A DNA stretch of 37,313 nt from Acidobacteriota bacterium (GTDB taxonomy: Bacteria; Acidobacteriota; Thermoanaerobaculia; Gp7-AA8), in contig QHVT01000037.1 in NCBI GenBank assembly GCA_003223645.1, positions 1 to 37,313 on the forward strand. Reading direction: 5' to 3'. The position numbers and the translations under genes are program-made. Below the pieces are notes generated by a model. That model was given only the letters and a program-made list of their open reading frames with translations, was not told the DNA's origin and searched no databases. Below are positions 1 to 8,048 of this stretch, one piece after another; the first letter of the stretch is position 1, and each line of letters starts with the position of its first letter.

Positions 1-1
1 T

Positions 2-142
2 GGCAACAACACTCCTCGTGGAGCGAAGGCTCAGGCAACTCTGATGACCGTTCTGCACAGTGCACGAAAACGTTCCGCCGACACGATCGCACTCGTTGTT
101 GATGCCCTCCAAAATCCCACCGCCGTCCAACGACTCCTGTAG
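2..142 (+). CDS. C-terminal fragment of a transposase (IS66-like?)
   Basis: The frame is open from the window edge to a TAG at 140-142, so only the last 46 residues are seen. They include GNNTPRGAKAQATLM followed by a helical tail. A run of the type 'N-R/P-x-G-A-K-x-Q-A-x-L-M' followed by a basic helix is what I remember at the end of many IS66-type transposases; this is recognition from memory, not a search. The fragment ends 30 bases before the attC-like repeat at 172, consistent with an accessory region. It could instead be the tail of another protein; no catalytic residues are in view. Confidence 0.35.
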   Translation, partial: GNNTPRGAKAQATLMTVLHSARKRSADTIALVVDALQNPTAVQRLL

Positions 143-171
143 CGGCGGTAAACAATTACCTGTAGGGCGCC

Positions 172-368
172 GCCTAACTCGAGCCAGAAGCCGACACGGC
201 CCGGCGCTGGCCCGGCAGCCGAGCTGCCTCGTCAACATATTAGTTTGAGGGGCGGCACGCCAGCCGCAATCGCTCCCGCCGACTGCGCGTTAGTCGCTGC
301 GGCCGCCGTGCCGCGTCGGCTTCGGCACGTGGGCCCTGGCCGTGCAGCTTAGGCTCAAGCCGTTAGCC
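172..368 (+). other. attC-like recombination site, copy 1
   Basis: The outer ends are GCCTAAC (172-178, fits the R'' consensus RYYYAAC) and GTTAGCC (362-368, one base off R' GTTRRRY). Inside them GAGCC pairs with GGCTC, and AAGC plus CACGGCC pair with GGCCGTG plus AGCTT, giving the interrupted-stem architecture of integron attC sites. The sequence around AAGCCGAC also resembles the aadA-type attC. The 197 bp length is above the usual 57-141 bp because of an extended central part with further hairpins. A closely similar copy lies at 1531-1717 in the same orientation. An alternative is a MITE-like repeat. Confidence 0.5.
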
Positions 369-1711
369 GGGCCAAAATGCAGCCAAAGCCAACCTTAGCC
401 AGGAAGCCTGGCTTTGCCTGTCGTCCGCTTTATTTCCAGATGCCGCCGATCGGTCGCGCCCTTGCCTCCTCTGTGGCCGGAAGCGGCGTCACTTTCAGAA
501 GCGCCGCGATCGTGACAAACAAGTCCTCGTGATCGTAAATGTCGTCATTCACTCCCTGCAGAACATGGTCACCCCAAAGGACTGCATAAACTCGGTTGGG
601 ATGATCCGCATCTTCGTTATCGTCTTCGTCGAATGTGAGCACAAAAACTGTGTCGGTGGTGAACGCCGTATCCTTCAGAAGAGGCGCTATGTATCTCACT
701 AACCAGTCGTTTGCGTTCGCCATGTTTGATCGGGAATGACCATCATCCGTAAGGTTGGGAATGATCATCACAAATGCCGGTAGCGTACCGCCAGCAAGGT
801 CATCGCGTAGTGCTTGCGTAACCTTCACAACGTCGCGCGGAGCGGGGAGGCTGGAACTTACTATCTGTGGTGTCTGGTCCGAGTTCAGCCGGACGATTGC
901 ACTACAATCAACGCCCTTGAAATTCAGAAATGGCACATGGCGTCGCACGTAGGTGCCCGCCTGTCGCGACGAACTGCAGGTATTCGGATTATTCGGGGTC
1001 GGGTAGTCTTCTGCGTACACCTTCCAGCGAGCCGGTAAGTGTTTGCCCAGATGATCACGGTCAAGCGTACCTGTCCAATCGCCATTCGTACCCGCCAGGC
1101 TGCCGGAGATCAGCGCTATGTAATTTGGCTGGCTCGGGTGCGCAACGGCGAAGTATTGCCTGAGCACCATCCCCTCCTTTGCGCGATCAATCATGAATTG
1201 CTGGCTTTCAGCTCGCTCCGGATTACCGTTCTCCAGAATAATCATAACGACCCGCTGAACACCTACCGGCGAGAACTCTGGAACTGCATTTCGCGAGGCG
1301 GGGAGTGGTGTACGGATCGTTCCACGGCCAAACAGGGAGAGCAGGCCGTGCCCGACTCCGGCTTGCAATGGGCCAGCATGCAACGCGAAAACGACTGTGA
1401 TCAGCAGAATGGCGCGGCGCTCGAACAAGGTGACCTCCAGCGAATGGAGTGATGAAAAACCCATTCTATATATGGAGGGCCACCGCGCCGGATTTCCCTA
1501 CCCCTGCACTGGCAGGCCAGTCGCGGGCCGCGCTAACTCGAGCCAGAAGCCGACACGGCCCGGCGCTGGCCCGGCAGCCTAGCTGCCTAGTCAACACACT
1601 AGTGTGGGCGGCGGCACGCCGCCAGCATCGCGCGAGGTTACATGCGGGCAGGCGGCGTGCCGCGTCGGCTTCGGCACGTAGGCTCTGGCCGTGCAGCTTA
1701 GGCTCAAGCCG
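363..1711 (+). mobile_element. candidate integron gene cassette carrying a phosphoesterase
   Basis: The interval runs from the crossover position in the first GTTAGCC (after the G at 362) to the equivalent G at 1711 in the second, which is how an integron cassette is delimited. It contains a single gene, reading opposite to the attC orientation, plus the attC-like site. No integrase or attI is present in the window. If the repeats are not attC sites, the interval is simply a gene flanked by about 190 bp direct repeats. Confidence 0.4.
430..1428 (-). CDS. secreted phosphoesterase (acid phosphatase / phospholipase C-like)
   Basis: The protein belongs by motif to the phosphoesterase family (PF04185-type), metal-dependent hydrolases of phosphomono- or diesters. 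Visible signatures are the early ILENGN metal-ligand region, HPSQPNYIALISGS, a downstream DEDDNEDADH acidic cluster and YDHEDLF near the C-terminus. The N-terminus is a clear signal peptide (basic MFERRA, hydrophobic ILLITVVFAL, cleavage near LQA), so it acts outside the cytoplasm. I chose a TTG start at 1428 because GGAGGT sits 4-5 bases upstream; an in-frame ATG at 1464 adds 12 residues but has no Shine-Dalgarno and spoils the signal peptide. It is alone between two attC-like repeats, reading against their orientation. Exact substrate is unknown. Confidence 0.8.
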   Translation of the reverse strand: MFERRAILLITVVFALHAGPLQAGVGHGLLSLFGRGTIRTPLPASRNAVPEFSPVGVQRVVMIILENGNPERAESQQFMIDRAKEGMVLRQYFAVAHPSQPNYIALISGSLAGTNGDWTGTLDRDHLGKHLPARWKVYAEDYPTPNNPNTCSSSRQAGTYVRRHVPFLNFKGVDCSAIVRLNSDQTPQIVSSSLPAPRDVVKVTQALRDDLAGGTLPAFVMIIPNLTDDGHSRSNMANANDWLVRYIAPLLKDTAFTTDTVFVLTFDEDDNEDADHPNRVYAVLWGDHVLQGVNDDIYDHEDLFVTIAALLKVTPLPATEEARARPIGGIWK

Positions 1712-1717
1712 TTAGCC
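1531..1717 (+). other. attC-like recombination site, copy 2
   Basis: This is the second copy of the repeat at 172-368. Left end CGCTAACTCGAGCCAGAAGC and right end GGCTCAAGCCGTTAGCC are nearly identical to copy 1, while the middle third has diverged and here forms a strong palindrome around GGCGGCACGCCGCC. Conservation of both ends with a variable middle is how attC sites behave. It fits the left-end consensus less well (CGCTAAC rather than GCCTAAC). The 1718-1903 stretch after it holds no gene I can support. Confidence 0.45.
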
Positions 1718-1903
1718 GGTCGGAATAGCGCCTGCCGCAAATGCATGAGCGAAAGGACCCGAAGGGCAGGGCAGTTCGAGCCCACGGTCAGTTTCGCGTC
1801 GGTAGAATGCCGATAGTCACTGTACGCGATACCACAGAACCAACCGCAGGCTTTTGGTCGTGAGAGCAAACCGGGTTCGGAGTTAGTTGTCAAGTGTGCG
1901 GGA

Positions 1904-3043
1904 TCATCGGCTGTAGATGCCATCGATTTCAGGAACGAAGGTGTGCTCGTAGTACTCGATGCTGGTGCGGAAGTTCTCGATGATCTTTCGCCATACCGTC
2001 GCATCGACGATGGGGTAGCCGGCGTAGTTGTTCTTCCAGCCTGTGACCAGAAGAATGACGCTCGCGAACCAGCCTTCGCCGCTCATCGAGAGTGAGCCGC
2101 AAGCGGAGCGGCTGTAGCTCCCGATGTCGAAGGAGAGCTCGATCTCGTAGCCCACCGGGCTCCGCTTCGACAGCTTGAACACTCCGTTGCCGCTGCGACT
2201 CGATTCGTATCGATACCCGATCGCGCCGAGGACCTCAGTAAGCGCTGGCTTGTACGAGCCGATCTTTGCTGGCGGCCATGTCATCGATTCCTGAGCGTTC
2301 GTTGGATGCGGCAGCAGGTTCGGGAACGCGAGACGCGCGGCGATGTCCTCCAATGATGTGCCGTACCGCTGCATCAGCTCCGACGCCTTCTCGTTCTTCG
2401 ACGTGAGCGCCGCATGCTCCGCGTCGCTCAGATACGACTCGAGCTCACCCTTCTTATGGCGTCCCAGTTCCTTGAGCAGCGCTGCAATCGCCGGCGGTAG
2501 ATCCTCCGGTTTTCCCGCGGCTCCAAGCGGAACTTCGATACTCGCGTGCATTCCCTGCATCCGACTCGAAGTCCACCAGTGGTTGAAGACGGTGATCGCG
2601 CCATGGCAGCCGTCGATCGCAGAATCGGGAATGACTGCTTCGGCAGCATCTGGAAACTGCGAAATGACCGACCATGGGATCTCATGGATATAGACGACGG
2701 CGTGCGCGAGGGGAAACCTGCGCGCGATACCCTCGAAGACCTCACAGAGCATGCCGGCGGTTTCGCCGCCGACGGTTGCCGGCGCGCCGTCGATCGTCGC
2801 GCGCTGCACGGCGTTGTCGAGTTGCTCGTGCGCTTTCTCCCTGACGTGAAGCTGTAACGCCGGGAACTGCCTACTGATGCGATCGCTCCCGGAGCTATCG
2901 CGATTGGGCATATCCTCGAAGCGATAGCTGATGAGCGCCTCGCCGAGACCGTTCTTGCGGAGGGTGTCGACACAGCGGCGCAGCGCGGCGGCCGCCGTGT
3001 CGGGCTTACGGATCATGTAAGCAAATTCCCGGAAGTAGCGCAC
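1904..3043 (-). CDS. hypothetical protein, 379 aa
   Basis: I do not recognise this protein. It has no signal peptide or membrane segment and looks like a soluble mixed alpha/beta protein: a helical start, an acidic/helical centre (about residues 190-235, rich in E, K and A) and an aromatic C-terminal third containing GWFASVILLVTGWKNNYAGYP. The start used is a GTG at 3043; an ATG at 3016 (MIRKPDTAAAAL) is an equally good alternative because neither has a strong Shine-Dalgarno. It lies on the same strand as the phosphoesterase but is separated by the attC-like repeat, and it has no obvious operon partner. Codon use looks like the rest of the window. Confidence 0.6.
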   Translation of the reverse strand: MRYFREFAYMIRKPDTAAAALRRCVDTLRKNGLGEALISYRFEDMPNRDSSGSDRISRQFPALQLHVREKAHEQLDNAVQRATIDGAPATVGGETAGMLCEVFEGIARRFPLAHAVVYIHEIPWSVISQFPDAAEAVIPDSAIDGCHGAITVFNHWWTSSRMQGMHASIEVPLGAAGKPEDLPPAIAALLKELGRHKKGELESYLSDAEHAALTSKNEKASELMQRYGTSLEDIAARLAFPNLLPHPTNAQESMTWPPAKIGSYKPALTEVLGAIGYRYESSRSGNGVFKLSKRSPVGYEIELSFDIGSYSRSACGSLSMSGEGWFASVILLVTGWKNNYAGYPIVDATVWRKIIENFRTSIEYYEHTFVPEIDGIYSR

Positions 3044-3243
3044 GTGCGAATTGTAGGCGACACTGACTCACCCCCAACCCGACTTCATTCGTCCGGTTAC
3101 GCGCCGACGTAGTCGTGCGCGATCCGGTCATATCTATGATCGCTTGTCGTCCGTGGACGATGTCTTCGTTACGATTTGATGAACGGCCACCCTATTTGAA
3201 CGGCTGCGTGAGTTGAACCCTTCCGAACCCTTACGCCGATTGA

Positions 3244-3558
3244 AGCTTTCGGCCAGAAGCACGATGCGGTGGTATCGCGATCGGAAACACGCCGAATCTG
3301 TTTGCTGAGCGAGTATCGGGTGCGAACATTTTCGCGTTCGGGATTGCGGCTCTGGCTGGTGCCTACCGCCTACAGCGGATTCGAAAATTCTTGCCACTTC
3401 GCCTGCTGGCCTATGCAGCGGTCACGACAATGGTGATTGCAGTTTGGTCGCTCCGTTTAGTGAAGTTCCCAAGTGCATGGTTCGCTGTGGCGATTGCACT
3501 CATTGTTCCCGTAATACCGCTGCTCCTGGTGTCGAGACGCAGTGCGGATGCTGCCTGA
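3244..3558 (+). pseudogene. possible remnant of a small membrane protein
   Basis: A frame open from the stop at 3241-3243 to TGA at 3556-3558 encodes about 100 residues with two strongly hydrophobic stretches, LLAYAAVTTMVIAVWSL and WFAVAIALIVPVIPLLLV, ending in a basic tail. No ATG, GTG or TTG occurs before position 3391, so the front of the gene is missing or frameshifted; an ATG at 3430 would give a 42-residue single-span peptide. Composition is persuasive for a membrane segment, but I cannot name a family. The surrounding 3044-3568 stretch contains nothing else I can support. Confidence 0.35.
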
Positions 3559-3568
3559 CTGACGTTGG

Positions 3569-4131
3569 TCAGCGGCGCTTGTGTGGAGTCGCGGGCATCC
3601 GAAACACCTTCCTCAGCCTCTTATTCACCAAGTCCTTGTCGAACAGTTCGGCGTCATAGTCGGTGCCGATCCATTCTCGCAGTTCGTCATCGTCATCGCC
3701 TTCGGGATCTGCTACGGCGCGCAGTTTATCTGCATAACCCCACGGGCCGCCGCTGTCTTCAGGCGGGCACGCGCGTGCTCCATCAACGCAAACAGGACGG
3801 CAAGCGCAGCGTCGTCGACGACTCGTTCTACGAGTAGCGAATGATTCCAGCTGTCTCCGAAGTCATACTGGTAGAGAAATTTGCTGCGCGATCGGACGAC
3901 GTCGCACAACCGGACGTCGCGCTCGTCCCGCGGACCATCGTAGTCTTCCACGTGAGGCGTCGTGTATCGCTGTCGTTTGATCGTGAAGTCGTGCAAGTGG
4001 CAGTCTTCCCAACCCATGGCGGTCTGGATCACATCGTGTAGATCGAACAGGGTGAATTGGGATGGCACCAGGACACGCCGCCAGATCGACGGCTCTACGT
4101 CCAGCAACTCGATCTTGATCTGATAGTGCAT
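3569..4131 (-). pseudogene. frameshifted plasmid pRiA4b ORF-3 family gene
   Basis: From ATG 4131 the protein reads MHYQIKIELLDVEPSIWRRV, then FDLHDVIQTAMGWEDCHLHDF and YQYDFGDSWNHSLLVERVV, the hallmark N-terminal motifs of the IS1096 TnpR / pRiA4b ORF-3 family (PF07929). Near 3797-3803 the frame is lost and the annotated frame ends early at 3712. The next frame then supplies the expected remainder: PVCVDGARACPPEDSGGPWG, an acidic linker, LREWIGTDYDAELFDKD and VNKRL, ending at TGA 3571-3569. One missing base in the GCCGTCCTG stretch restores a full-length 187-residue protein. Function of the family is unknown; members often sit in mobile regions. Either a true pseudogene or a single sequencing indel. 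Confidence 0.75.
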
Positions 4132-4318
4132 GCGAAGAGAGTAGCTTACGTTTGCTCGCCGCCGCCGCGGTGGGTCGGCACCCGCGTCGCTTCCCGCGGC
4201 CCGAGCGCGCAGGCTCGTTGCTCCGAGCAAAATGATGGCGAATGACCGGTTGCCGCGGCCGCCTTGTTGGCTCAGCCCGCTCGCGCCAGTTGGCGCCGTG
4301 CACCCCGCCATTCCATGC

Positions 4319-4324
4319 GAGAAT
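4319..4324 (+). promoter_or_regulatory. candidate -10 element for the KTSC gene
   Basis: GAGAAT lies 7 bases before the ATG at 4332, four of six matches to TATAAT, and no Shine-Dalgarno precedes the ATG. No good -35 is seen. It is one of several such arrangements in this window suggesting leaderless mRNA. Confidence 0.25.
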
Positions 4325-4331
4325 ACTGCAC

Positions 4332-4580
4332 ATGCCTCGCGCAAAAAAGCGCACCAACCGCCAGCGCGTGAAGTCGTCGGTGATCGCGACGGTGGGATAT
4401 GACGCGGGGGATCGGCGGTTGGAGGTGGCGTTTCATAATGGGCGGGTATATGCGTATCTGGATGTCCCCGCTTCTGTTTATGAGAAGCTGGTGACGGCGG
4501 AGTCGGTGGGGAAGGTCTTTAACGAAGAGGTTCGGCCGCATTACAAGGCGGAGTTAGTCGAGGATGCGGTGAGGGTATGA
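4332..4580 (+). CDS. KTSC-domain protein
   Basis: This 82-residue protein matches the KTSC domain (PF13619-type): VKSSVIATVGYDAGDRRLEV, then VYAYLDVPASVYEKL and SVGKVFNEEVRPHY. In the family, conserved residues of the name-giving motif lie in a short beta-rich fold; some members are fused to or encoded near nucleic-acid-acting proteins, but the biochemical role is unknown. I start at ATG 4332 (MPRAKKR), giving a basic N-terminus typical of the family; the frame extends upstream to 4242 without homology. Its stop overlaps the next start by four bases (ATGA), so the two are translationally coupled. Confidence 0.8.
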   Translation: MPRAKKRTNRQRVKSSVIATVGYDAGDRRLEVAFHNGRVYAYLDVPASVYEKLVTAESVGKVFNEEVRPHYKAELVEDAVRV

Positions 4581-4879
4581 AGATGTACGTCATCAGGGAT
4601 GTGTTTCGTTGTAAGCCGGGGAAGGCGAAGGAGCTGGTCGCAAAGTTCAAGCAGTCCATTGGCTCGATGGAGCAGGTGGATGGGTTTGTGAACGTCCGGT
4701 TGATGGTGGACGTCGTAGCGGATTATTGGACGGTGGTGTTGGAGTCGGACGTCGCCTCGCTGGAGCAGTTCGAGAAGCATATGAGTGAGTGGTCGTCGCG
4801 CGCGGAGGTCCGGGAGGCGATGGCCGGGTATATGGATCTCGTCGAGGGCGGGCGGCGGGAGATTTTCCGGATCGTTTAA
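4577..4879 (+). CDS. ABM-like dimeric alpha/beta-barrel protein
   Basis: The 100-residue product has the ferredoxin-like pattern of antibiotic-biosynthesis-monooxygenase / NIPSNAP-type proteins: strand YVIRDVFRC, helix GKAKELVAKFKQSIGSM, strand VNVRLMVDVVADYWTVVLES, then helix LEQFEKHMSEWS and a final strand REIFRIV. Such proteins form dimers with an interior ligand cavity; some are oxygenases, many are of unknown role. The ATG at 4577 overlaps the KTSC stop; a second ATG two codons on is possible. Its TAA shares its last base with the ATG of the penicillin acylase (TAATG), making a three-gene coupled unit. Confidence 0.65.
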   Translation: MKMYVIRDVFRCKPGKAKELVAKFKQSIGSMEQVDGFVNVRLMVDVVADYWTVVLESDVASLEQFEKHMSEWSSRAEVREAMAGYMDLVEGGRREIFRIV

Positions 4880-7051
4880 TGCGTGTGGTTTTGCGCATTG
4901 TCCTCGTACTCGTCGTGCTAATGGCGCTGTTGTGGTTTGGAGGGCGCTGTTATCTGGCGCGCTCGGTGGCGCAGGATGACGGCGTGATTACGACCGGCGT
5001 CGCGGCTCCTGTGGAGATTACGTTCGACGGGAAGGGTGTGCCGCAGGTTTGGGCGAAGACGGACGGCGATGCGTTCTTTGCCATTGGGTGGCTGCACGCG
5101 TCGGAGCGTTTGTTTCAGATGGAGCTGGTGCGGCGGCTCTCTCGTGGGGAGTTGTCGGAAGTGTTCGGCGCCGTTGCATTGGAGACCGACATCGCGCAGC
5201 GGCGTGCCGGATTTGCCCGACGCGCACATGCGGCTGCGGCGCCGGCGGTGATGCAGCGGTACGTGGACGGGATTAATGCCTGGATTGTGCAGGCGAAGAT
5301 ATTGCCACCCGAATTCGTGGTTCTGCGATTGAAGCCGCGCAAGTGGACGATTGAGGATTGTCTGGCGATCAGCGGGTATCAGACGTGGTTTTCCCACGAG
5401 CTGATGGACCAGGACCGGAAATATCAGTCGCTGATGGAGAAAATCGGGATGCCGGCGTCCGTGCTGGCGCATGCGGGGCATCCGTGGTCTCCCTCGACGG
5501 TGCCGGAATATCGGATGACCAATGCGTCGAATTCGTGGGTGCTGTCTCCCTCGCGCTCCGCTTCGAAGGCCGCATTGCATGCATCCGATCCGCATTTGTC
5601 GATCGATCAGGTGCCGGGGCTCTGGTATCTGGCGGGGTTGCACTCGGATGAGGGACTGAATGTCGTCGGCGTGACCTACGGCGGAGCGCCGTTTGTGGTG
5701 ATGGGTCACAATGACTCGATTGCGTTTTCTTTTACGGTTGCGTCGGTCGACGTCATTGATTACTACGAGGATGCGCCGACGTCCGTCATTGCGCGAGAGT
5801 CGATTCGCGTAAAGGGGGAGGAAAGGCCGCGCATTGTGGAGTTTAAGAGGGGTGGCCGAGGAGTGATGATCGACGAGAAGACGTCGATGCATTGGGCGGG
5901 GTTTGATTTTGCGCCGAATGAGATCACGGATGCCGGGTACCGCCTGCAGAAGGCGAAAACATTCGATGATTTTCGCAAGGCGGTTACGCGCTTCGGCGCG
6001 CTGGATGCGAATTGGATTTACTCCGATCGGAACGGAAATATCGGTTATCAGCTCGGAGCGCCGGTTCCGATTCGCGACTATGACTCTTATGTGTGGCAGA
6101 AGGCGTCCGATCCGAAGAGCGCGTGGCGCGGATATCGTGCACTCGACGACACGCCGCATGCGTTGAATCCGGCGCAGGGGTTTCTCGCGAGCTGCAACAA
6201 CCAGATCGTCCCGCCGGCCTGGCCCTATCCCGTGCCCGGCTTTTACGACCCGTATCGCATCGTGCGTGCAACGGCGCTGCTTCCGACGAAGCACACGCGC
6301 GACGACATGCACGCGATGCAGCTCGACCTCACGTCCACGATCGCGATGCGCTGGAAATCGCTCGCCGTCGACGGCGCGCAGGCGGCAAATCTGCCGAGGG
6401 AGTCGCGCATGCTGCGCTCGTGGGATGCGCGAATGTCGGACGACAGCCGCGCGGCGACGCTGTTCGAGGCGTGGTGGCGGATGCTGCCGCGCGCGATCTT
6501 CGAAGACGAGCTGGGCGGCGACTGGAACACGGGACGCGTGCTGCTCGATGAGGCGCTGACGACCAACTCGCCGGTGATCGACGACAAACGCACGAAGCGG
6601 GTCGAAACAGCGACAGATATTTCCGCGCGGGCGATGAAAGATGCAATCACGATCGCGAAGAATCGCACGTGGGGCGAGGCGTCGACGCTGACGGTCCGTC
6701 ATCCGCTTTCGCGCATGAAGCTGCTCGAGAAGTGGCTGCGTCTCGATCGCGGGCCCCGATCCTGCTCCCGGCGACGCGGGCACGCTGCACGCGAACTTTT
6801 TTTCGTACGACGAAACATCGAATTCGTTCCGCGCGCGCGTCGGGCCGAGCATGCGCTTCGTTCTCGACTGGTCGGACGTCGACGGCTTCATGTTGAACGG
6901 CGCGCTGGGGCAGTCGGGCAATCCGTTCAGTCCGCACTATGACGACTTTCTTTCGATGATGCGCCGCGGCGAGGAGTGGAACGTGCCGTTTTCGCGCGCG
7001 AAGGTTTACGCGAAACGCGCGTCGCTGCTGCGCCTCGTGCCGAAACATTGA
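4879..7051 (+). CDS. penicillin acylase family hydrolase, frameshifted near 6751
   Basis: The protein is a membrane-anchored or exported Ntn-hydrolase of the penicillin acylase family (PF01804-type), which cleaves amide bonds of acyl compounds such as beta-lactam side chains or acyl-homoserine lactones. A hydrophobic segment at residues 3-20 is followed by VPQVWAKTDGDAFFAIGWLH ASERLFQMEL, and the autoprocessing site N-A/S-N-S-W places the catalytic nucleophile at Ser217, starting the beta chain. DPHLSIDQVPGLWY and GHNDSIAFSFT are further signatures. The uninterrupted frame from 4879 runs to 6942 but loses homology after LRLDRGP. One extra base in the GGGCCCC run at 6751-6757 explains this: the next frame continues PDPAPGDAGT and ends properly with LDWSDVDGFML to VPKH at 7051. 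Total about 723 residues, normal for the family. Substrate not predictable. Confidence 0.85.
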
Positions 7052-7080
7052 AATTCCGGCCGAAAATCGCGAAAAATCCG

Positions 7081-7108
7081 TTGCGTCGGAGACCGTTCGT
7101 CGCTACAT
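7081..7108 (+). promoter_or_regulatory. candidate promoter of the HU gene
   Basis: TTGCGT (7081-7086), 16 bases, then TACATT (7103-7108) gives a plausible sigma-70 promoter upstream of the HU start at 7161, leaving a leader of about 45 bases that contains AAGGAG. Confidence 0.35.
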
Positions 7109-7160
7109 TGCGTCGGCTCCGAAAAGGACGCGACTTCGAAGAAGGAGAATCAACACACCA

Positions 7161-7454
7161 ATGGCAGCAGGTCCGATGACCAAATCGCAGCTCATCAACT
7201 ACATTTCCGAAGAAGCTGAAGTTCCGCGCAAGACGGCGACGAAGATGCTCGAGGCGCTCGGCGCGTGCGCGTATCGCGAGGCGAAGAAGGGCTTCACGCT
7301 TCCCGGCCTCGGCAAGCTGGTTCTCGTGAACCGCAAGGCGCGCATCGGCCGCAATCCGGCCACCGGCGAGTCCATCAAGATCCCGGCGAAGAAGGTGCTG
7401 AAGTTCCGCATCGCCAAGGCCGCGAAGGACGCGATCCTCGGATTGAAGAAGTAG
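7161..7454 (+). CDS. HU-family DNA-binding protein
   Basis: A 97-residue nucleoid protein of the HU/IHF family, which binds and bends DNA as a dimer. It shows the family order: MTKSQLINYISEEAEVPRKT dimerisation helices, GFTLPGLGKLVLVNRKARI leading into the beta arm, and the arm-tip signature GRNPATGESIKIPAKKVLKF with the conserved DNA-intercalating region around RNPATG. Two starts are possible, 7161 (MAAGPMTKS) or 7176 (MTKS); the AAGGAG at about 7142 is rather far from both, nearer to 7161. It appears to be monocistronic. The gene is followed at once by half of a palindromic repeat (7466-7496) that could act as a transcript 3' end hairpin. Confidence 0.95.
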   Translation: MAAGPMTKSQLINYISEEAEVPRKTATKMLEALGACAYREAKKGFTLPGLGKLVLVNRKARIGRNPATGESIKIPAKKVLKFRIAKAAKDAILGLKK

Positions 7455-7465
7455 CGAGATCGTGG

Positions 7466-7496
7466 GACGGCGGCCGAAGCGGCCGCCGCTCCACTC
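7466..7496 (+). repeat. palindromic element family A, half copy
   Basis: GGCGGCCGAAGCGGCCGCC followed by GCTCCAC is the right half of the element seen complete at 9627, 25966 and 30171. On its own it forms a short strong hairpin between HU and the acetyltransferase gene. Confidence 0.8.
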
Positions 7497-7509
7497 TGGA
7501 GGTTCGTCC

Positions 7510-8046
7510 TTGCCACATCGTTATCCGCAGGAGGCGGCGCTGCGCGACGGCCGCCGTGTGCTGCTTCGCCCGTTCGGGGAGCGCGACGTGAATGCGCTCC
7601 ACGATTTCTTTCATCGCATGCCGGTCGAGTACCGGCGCTTCGCGTGGGACAACGTCGACAACCGCGCGCTGATCGAGGCGTGGGGCCGCGAAGTCGACTA
7701 CGACAAGGTGTTCCCGCTGATGGCGTTCGACGGCCATCACGTCGTCGCCGATGCGACGCTGCACATGCGCGAGGGTGGTCCGCTGCGTCTGGTCGGCCGC
7801 ATCAAGTGGATGCTCGATCCCGAGTATCGCGGCGCGGGACTCGGCACGACGCTGGTCAATCACCTGATCAACATCGCGCGCGAGCGGGGACTGCGTCACG
7901 TGAATGCGATGCTGATCTCCGATCTCGAGGCGGACGCGGTGAAGACGCTGGAAGGACTCGGATTCGCGTCGTCGCTGCTGCCGGCGTACGGAACCGATCC
8001 GGATGGGAACCAGCACGATATGACGCATCTGGTGTTGAAGCTCTGA
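7510..8046 (+). CDS. GNAT-family N-acetyltransferase
   Basis: The 178-residue product has the GNAT fold: an N-terminal LRDGRRVLLRPFGERDVNAL strand-helix, central beta strands around VVADATLHM and, at about residue 112-125, the acetyl-CoA pyrophosphate loop DPEYRGAGLGTTLVNHLI (Q/R-x-x-G-x-G/A type). It resembles the GNAT domain found at the end of acyl-CoA synthetase-type protein acetyltransferases (Pat-like), but the substrate is unknown. I place the start at TTG 7510 because GGAGG precedes it by seven bases; the frame extends to a GTG at 7462, but that stretch is translated palindrome. It ends 2 bases from the convergent trmJ with no terminator between them. Confidence 0.85.
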   Translation: MPHRYPQEAALRDGRRVLLRPFGERDVNALHDFFHRMPVEYRRFAWDNVDNRALIEAWGREVDYDKVFPLMAFDGHHVVADATLHMREGGPLRLVGRIKWMLDPEYRGAGLGTTLVNHLINIARERGLRHVNAMLISDLEADAVKTLEGLGFASSLLPAYGTDPDGNQHDMTHLVLKL

Positions 8047-8048
8047 AG

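Noticed and set aside
60-248. 62-codon plus-strand frame
   Set aside because: It runs across the attC-like repeat and has no protein-like pattern.
1591-2004. 137-codon minus-strand frame
   Set aside because: It spans the second attC-like repeat and the end of another gene; composition is that of a shadow frame.
3134-3397. 87-codon minus-strand frame
   Set aside because: Low-complexity Arg/Ser-rich translation with no start signals; a plus-strand frame there looks more like protein.
4918-6921. Long minus-strand frame opposite the penicillin acylase
   Set aside because: Arg/His-rich mirror of a high-GC gene; the plus strand has clear family motifs.
7462-7509. N-terminal extension of the first acetyltransferase
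   Set aside because: It is translated palindrome; the TTG at 7510 has a proper Shine-Dalgarno.
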